8,039 bases of DNA from Actinobacteria bacterium ADurb.Bin346 (GTDB lineage Bacteria > Actinomycetota > Humimicrobiia > Humimicrobiales > Humimicrobiaceae), in NCBI GenBank assembly GCA_002068775.1, contig MWAX01000088.1, positions 1 to 8,039 on the forward strand, written 5' to 3'. A program made the position numbers and the translations under genes. Below the pieces are notes generated by a model that was given only the letters and a program-made list of their open reading frames with translations, did not search any database and was not told the DNA's origin. Positions 4,750 to 8,039 of the stretch are shown here, one piece after another (position 1 is the stretch's first letter; each line of letters starts with the position of its first letter).

Positions 4750-5676
4750 TTATTCCTGGAAGAGCCAGGTTGAAAGATATCTTTCACCTGAATCCGGAAA
4801 TATGACTACAATTGTCTTTTTCTTATTTTCCGGTCTTTTTGCGATCTCGAGAGCTGCCCACATAGATGCACCGCACGAGATGCCTGCAAAAATGCCTTCC
4901 TGCCCTGCAAGCTTTCTTGCGGTTACCCCTGCATCATCGCCGGAAACAGTAATTATTTCATCGATTACGCTTCGGTCAAGGACCTCAGGAATAAATCCGG
5001 CGCCAATTCCCTGTATCTTATGTGGTCCCGGTGTTCCGCCGGAAAGTACAGGGGAATCCTGTGGCTCTACTGCAATTATTTTAATTCCGGGAATTTTTTC
5101 TTTTAAAACTCTGCCGGCTCCTGTGAGTGTTCCGCCTGTACCTACTCCTGCAATAAAGAAATCTGCTTTACCGCCGGTATCATTCAGTATTTCCAGCGCT
5201 GTTGTTTTCATGTGTATCTCCGGATTTGCAGGATTTGAAAACTGCTGGGGGATAAAGCTGTTATCCGTTTGAGCAGCAATCTCCTCTGCTTCCTGGATGG
5301 CGCCAGCCATGCCTTTTGTGCCGTCAGTTAACACAACATCTGCGCCAAGTATTTTTAATAACTGCCGCCTTTCAATGCTCATGGTCTCAGGCATTGTAAG
5401 TATGAGCCTGTAACCTCTCGCTGCACAGACAAAAGCAAGGGCTATGCCTGTATTTCCGCTTGTGGGCTCTATTATTACAGTATCTTTATTTATTCTGCCT
5501 TCTTTTTCTGCTGCATCAATCATAGCAACGCCTATCCGGTCCTTAACGCTTGAGAGGGGATTAAAAGATTCAAGTTTTGCAAGTATGGTCACATCAAGTC
5601 CTGCTGACAGTCTGTTAATCTTTACAAGCGGGGTATTTCCCACAGTCTTTGTGATATCCTCATAAATTTTGACCAT
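4750..5676 (-). CDS. cysK: Cysteine synthase (O-acetylserine sulfhydrylase)
   Basis: The enzyme is PLP-dependent and makes L-cysteine from O-acetylserine and sulfide in the cytosol. The 308-residue length is standard. Motifs in order: NTPLVKI (14-20); SSVKDR (42-47) with the PLP Schiff-base Lys45; TSGNTG (72-77), the substrate-binding loop; GVGTGGTLTG (177-186), the phosphate-binding loop; SCGAS (267-271); and PDSGERYLST (294-303). All residues needed for activity are present. The start at 5676 follows AAAGGA with 7-nt spacing. It is the last gene of a minus-strand series larE-metY-cysK, 117 nt after metY; that spacer holds a tandem repeat and no clear terminator, so co-transcription is possible. 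No serine acetyltransferase (cysE) is in view. The stop is 3 nt from the stop of the convergent oxidoreductase gene. Confidence 0.95.
   Translation of the reverse strand: MVKIYEDITKTVGNTPLVKINRLSAGLDVTILAKLESFNPLSSVKDRIGVAMIDAAEKEGRINKDTVIIEPTSGNTGIALAFVCAARGYRLILTMPETMSIERRQLLKILGADVVLTDGTKGMAGAIQEAEEIAAQTDNSFIPQQFSNPANPEIHMKTTALEILNDTGGKADFFIAGVGTGGTLTGAGRVLKEKIPGIKIIAVEPQDSPVLSGGTPGPHKIQGIGAGFIPEVLDRSVIDEIITVSGDDAGVTARKLAGQEGIFAGISCGASMWAALEIAKRPENKKKTIVVIFPDSGERYLSTWLFQE
4766..4790. repeat. Long hairpin in the 3' end of cysK at the convergent gene junction
   Basis: The core TGAAAGATATCTTTCA (4771-4786) is a perfect 16-bp palindrome, and CAGGT (4766-4770) pairs with ACCTG (4786-4790) after one unpaired T, giving about 12 bp per arm. 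A second small hairpin, CCTGG-aagag-CCAGG (4755-4769), adjoins it. Neither has a T-run, so they are not standard terminators, but they lie where two transcripts converge with a 3-nt gap. The sequence also encodes the conserved GERYLST of CysK, so coding constraint may explain it. Confidence 0.35.
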
Positions 5677-5724
5677 TTGTTCTTCCTTTCATAAAGGCAA
5701 ACTTATAATTTAAAACTTGTTTTT

Positions 5725-5759
5725 CAATATTCAGATAACAATATTCAGATAAATATCTG
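5725..5759. repeat. Tandem 14-bp repeat with adjoining inverted repeat between metY and cysK
   Basis: CAATATTCAGATAA occurs twice head to tail (5725-5738 and 5739-5752). The second copy overlaps an inverted repeat CAGATA-AA-TATCTG (5746-5759). On the transcribed minus strand the unit reads TTATCTGAATATTG. It lies 49-83 bp upstream of the cysK start. It may be a direct-repeat binding site or a slippage product in an AT-rich spacer; no clear cysK promoter is visible around it. Confidence 0.45.
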
Positions 5760-5793
5760 TATCTTTTATATATTTATTTACTCATATTTAGAT

Positions 5794-7092
5794 TTATTTT
5801 TGTGATTTCTTTAAAGCCTGCCCGATATCTTCAAGAATATCGCTGACATTTTCAAGCCCAACAGACAGCCTTATGAAATCAGGAGTGACACCGGTTGCAA
5901 GCCTTTCTTCCTCCGACAGCTGCTGATGTGTGGTTGTTGCCGGGTGAATTGCCAGTGTTTTTGCATCACCGATATTTGCAAGATGAGAAATAAGCTCCAG
6001 AGAGTTTATAAAGTTCTTGCCTGCTTTGATTCCGCCTTTTATCCCAAACCCTATAATCGCTCCTGCACCCTTTTTAAGGTATTTTTTTACTTTTTTATTT
6101 TCAGGGCTTGAAGCCAGTCCCGGGTAATTTACCCAGCTTACGAGGGGATGTTTTTCCAGGTATTCTGCCACAATAAGCGCATTTTCACTGTGCTTTATCA
6201 TCCTTAAAGGCAGTGTCTCAAGTCCCTGCAGAAATAAGAATGAGTTAAAAGGCGAGAGAGCAGGGCCAAGGTCACGCAGCATCACGACCCTTGCTTTCAA
6301 AATATAGGCGATATTTCCAAAACTCTCATAAGTTTTAACAAAATCAAGGCCATGATATGCAGGCTCCGGGCCAGAGATAAGCGGGAATTTGCCGCTGGTC
6401 CAGTCAAATTTTCCCGAGTCGACGATGACTCCGCCCAGGGAGGTGCCATGCCCTCCGATAAATTTTGTAGCCGAATATACTACTATATCAACGCCATGGT
6501 CAATGGGCCTCATGATATATGGGGCTGAAGTATTATCCAGCACCAGCGGCAGGCCATTTTTATGAGCTAGTTCTGATAGCTTGTCAAGGTCTGCAATATC
6601 CAGCTTGGGATTGCCGATAGATTCTGCATAAACAGCCTTTGTGTTTTTATTGATTGCTTTTTTAAAGGCATCAAAATCTCCGGATTTTACAAAGTTTACC
6701 TTTATGCCCATCCTTTCAAATGTATAATGAAAAAGATTATATGTCCCGCCATATAAATTGTCGGCAGATACTATTTCATCTCCTGCCCTTGCAATATTTA
6801 ACATTGCCAGCGCTATTGCAGCCTGTCCGCTGGCAACTGCAAGAGAGCCTATCCCGCCATCAAGAAGGGCCATTCTTTTTTCAAAAACATCTGTGGTAGG
6901 GTTCTGCAGTCTTGTATAAATATTTCCGAATTCCTTCAATGCAAAAAGGTCGGCTGCATGTTCCGTATTTTTAAATTGGTATGAAGTTGTCTGGTATATA
7001 GGCACAGCTCTTGCGCCCGTTACCGGGTCAGCTTCCTGGCCGCCATGTAGTGCTACTGTTTCAGGTTTTAGTTTTTTATTTGTTTCAGCCAT
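5794..7092 (-). CDS. metY: O-acetylhomoserine sulfhydrylase (aminocarboxypropyltransferase)
   Basis: A Cys/Met-metabolism PLP enzyme (CGS/CBL superfamily) that condenses O-acetylhomoserine with sulfide to homocysteine, the direct-sulfhydrylation route to methionine. The 432-residue length fits MetY and is longer than MetB or MetC. Motifs: ETVALHGGQEADPVTGARAVPIYQT split over 11-35; IYTRLQNPT (58-66), with Tyr59 and Arg61 that contact the neighbouring subunit's PLP phosphate; ASGQAA (87-92); LVLDNTSAPY (183-192); YSATKFIGGHGT (206-217) with PLP Lys210; and RLSVGLENVSDILEDI (408-423). The insertion around SGPEPAYHGLDF (240-251) is typical of MetY. The start at 7092 follows GGAG with 8-nt spacing. 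It lies 75 nt after larE, in a spacer with three 16-bp-phased repeats. No SAM or T-box riboswitch fits in that spacer, and metX/metA are not in view. Confidence 0.95.
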   Translation of the reverse strand: MAETNKKLKPETVALHGGQEADPVTGARAVPIYQTTSYQFKNTEHAADLFALKEFGNIYTRLQNPTTDVFEKRMALLDGGIGSLAVASGQAAIALAMLNIARAGDEIVSADNLYGGTYNLFHYTFERMGIKVNFVKSGDFDAFKKAINKNTKAVYAESIGNPKLDIADLDKLSELAHKNGLPLVLDNTSAPYIMRPIDHGVDIVVYSATKFIGGHGTSLGGVIVDSGKFDWTSGKFPLISGPEPAYHGLDFVKTYESFGNIAYILKARVVMLRDLGPALSPFNSFLFLQGLETLPLRMIKHSENALIVAEYLEKHPLVSWVNYPGLASSPENKKVKKYLKKGAGAIIGFGIKGGIKAGKNFINSLELISHLANIGDAKTLAIHPATTTHQQLSEEERLATGVTPDFIRLSVGLENVSDILEDIGQALKKSQK

Positions 7093-7130
7093 TTTAATTT
7101 CTCCATCCTTAAAAAAATCATAATAAAAAA

Positions 7131-7173
7131 ATCAGTTATAAGCTATATCAGGTATAAAACATATCAGTTATAA
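7131..7173. repeat. Three 11-bp direct repeats at exact 16-bp spacing between larE and metY
   Basis: ATCAGTTATAA (7131-7141), ATCAGGTATAA (7147-7157) and ATCAGTTATAA (7163-7173) start exactly 16 bp apart. The third overlaps the larE stop codon (TAA on the minus strand at 7170-7168), and a partial ATCAG recurs at 7175-7179. On the minus strand the unit is TTATAACTGAT. Sixteen bases is about one and a half helical turns. A regulator-binding array for metY or an expanded spacer repeat are both possible. Confidence 0.5.
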
Positions 7174-8028
7174 AATCAGTCTGTTGAGGCTGCCTGCATT
7201 GTAACCTTCAAGATCAAGCGTCACGTAAATGTAACCGGCTTTTTTAAATTCTGACACTACTTCCTCCATTAAATTTTTTCCAAGCATACCTGGAAAATCC
7301 TCCTTTGCTATTTCTATTCTTGCTATTTTGCCGTGATGGCGCACCCGTACCTGCACAAATCCTTTTTCAATGAGAAAGGATTCGAGCCTGTCTATTTTTT
7401 CAAGGAGAGATGGAGTTATTCTGGTGCCGTAAGGTACCCTGCTTGCAAGGCAGGCAAAAGCCGGTCTGTCCCAGCCTGAAATACCCATCTCTTTTGAAAG
7501 CTGTCTTATGTCTTCTTTGGTAAATCCATGCTTTTTTAGCGGGCTCATTACTCCGAGCTCCAGAGCGGCATCAGCCCCCGGCCTGTAATCTGATGAGTCA
7601 TCTTTATTCTGTCCATCTGCAATATTTATAAAACCCTGAGTCTTTGCTGTTTCTATAATTTTTGTAAAAGCATCATTTTTGCAGTAGTAGCATCTGAGTT
7701 TATCGTTTTTAGTAAAATCAGGCTTTATAAAACAATCGTTTTTAATAATAAAATGCTTTATTTTATTGTCCGCAGTAAATTTAATTGCATGGTCAAGTTC
7801 GCGCCGGGGATATAGTGGGGAGTCAATGGTAATGGCAGCAGCATTTTTTCCCAGTACTTCTTTTGCAACTTTTAAAAGAAAAGTGCTGTCGACCCCGCCT
7901 GAAAATGCTACTGCAATATTTCTTAGCGTTTTTAATTCTTCTTCAAGGCGGCTCAGTTTATCGTGAAGTAAATTAATCCCGGCTTTGATATTGCTGTTTT
8001 TTATCTTAACTGAATTTTTACTCTGCAT
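7168..8028 (-). CDS. larE: LarE-family ATP-dependent sulfur transferase (PP-loop), three-cysteine type
   Basis: The 286-residue protein has the PP-loop SGGVDST at 43-49, which binds and adenylates. Further landmarks are the CxxC pair in RCYYCK (112-117; C113, C116), DGQNKDDSSDYRPG (138-151), FACLASRVPYGTRIT (191-205; C193) and HGKIARIEI followed by YVTLDLEGYNAG (232-279). LarE supplies sulfur to the nicotinic-acid-derived nickel-pincer cofactor of lactate racemase. The Lactobacillus enzyme sacrifices the Cys equivalent to C193, whereas proteins with CxxC plus this Cys bind a [4Fe-4S] cluster and can act catalytically; the three cysteines here predict the second type. No larA, larB or larC is in view, and the neighbours are metY and cysK, so another sulfur-transfer role is possible. 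ATG 8028 is the start because an in-frame TAA lies just upstream (8037-8035). The Shine-Dalgarno site is weak. Confidence 0.88.
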   Translation of the reverse strand: MQSKNSVKIKNSNIKAGINLLHDKLSRLEEELKTLRNIAVAFSGGVDSTFLLKVAKEVLGKNAAAITIDSPLYPRRELDHAIKFTADNKIKHFIIKNDCFIKPDFTKNDKLRCYYCKNDAFTKIIETAKTQGFINIADGQNKDDSSDYRPGADAALELGVMSPLKKHGFTKEDIRQLSKEMGISGWDRPAFACLASRVPYGTRITPSLLEKIDRLESFLIEKGFVQVRVRHHGKIARIEIAKEDFPGMLGKNLMEEVVSEFKKAGYIYVTLDLEGYNAGSLNRLIL

Positions 8029-8039
8029 AATTTCTTATT

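Noticed and set aside
5677..5793. Riboswitch or strong terminator between metY and cysK
   Set aside because: No GC-rich stem with a T-run and no conserved riboswitch core is visible; CAGATATTTATCTG is too weak.
7093..7167. SAM or T-box riboswitch before metY
   Set aside because: The spacer is only 75 nt, AT-rich and filled by direct repeats; none of the conserved S-box or T-box sequences is present.
1..8039. CRISPR array, tRNA or rRNA genes
   Set aside because: No regularly spaced 25-40 bp repeats and no tRNA cloverleaf or rRNA sequence were recognised on either strand.

Overview
The window reads as bacterial. Most genes have Shine-Dalgarno sites, and there are sigma70-type promoters (one TTGACA-N17-TAATAT, one extended -10 TGnTATAAT). 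The DNA is AT-rich. The enzyme set (a CxxC-type LarE-like sulfur transferase, MetY, CysK, an inositol-dehydrogenase-like oxidoreductase) would suit an anaerobe of Firmicutes-like or candidate-phylum affinity, but I see no marker that fixes the taxon.

Layout. Positions 1-3660 are an accessory patchwork. On the minus strand is the 5' end of an AAA/DUF4143-type ATPase (1-203), with a perfect 18-bp palindrome upstream of it (244-261). Next comes a short, frameshifted relic that looks like the N-terminus of a PIN-domain toxin (290-396, minus). A second, complete ATPase of the same broad class (526-1848, plus) has its own good promoter and an inverted repeat at the predicted transcription start. 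A gene-free stretch (1849-2136) holds a triple repeat resembling a transposon end and a terminator-like hairpin just before the ARPP-1-family gene (2137-3093). A small DUF6922-like gene (3130-3477) follows. It appears to be transcribed from a promoter whose start point falls on its first codon, and it contains a strong hairpin over an internal ATG. Directly after and overlapping it is a frameshifted, truncated AbiEii-like nucleotidyltransferase (from 3434).

Positions 3670-8028 are metabolic. An inositol-2-dehydrogenase-like Gfo/Idh/MocA oxidoreductase (3670-4746, plus) converges, with a 3-nt gap, on a minus-strand sulfur cluster. In transcription order that cluster is larE (8028-7168), metY (7092-5794) and cysK (5676-4750). 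The three fit together as sulfur incorporation: MetY makes homocysteine, CysK makes cysteine, and LarE is an ATP-dependent sulfur transferase of the three-cysteine type. The spacers before metY and cysK both contain short tandem repeats with a related CTGA core.

The main interest is the accessory half. It holds at least two dead toxin genes, two ATPases of a mobile family and a possible transposon-end scar, next to an apparently intact small partner gene that has lost its nucleotidyltransferase. I found no complete novel system. The best leads are the orphan DUF6922-like gene with its unusual 5' end, the ARPP-1 gene behind a leader terminator, and the altered catalytic motifs of the oxidoreductase.
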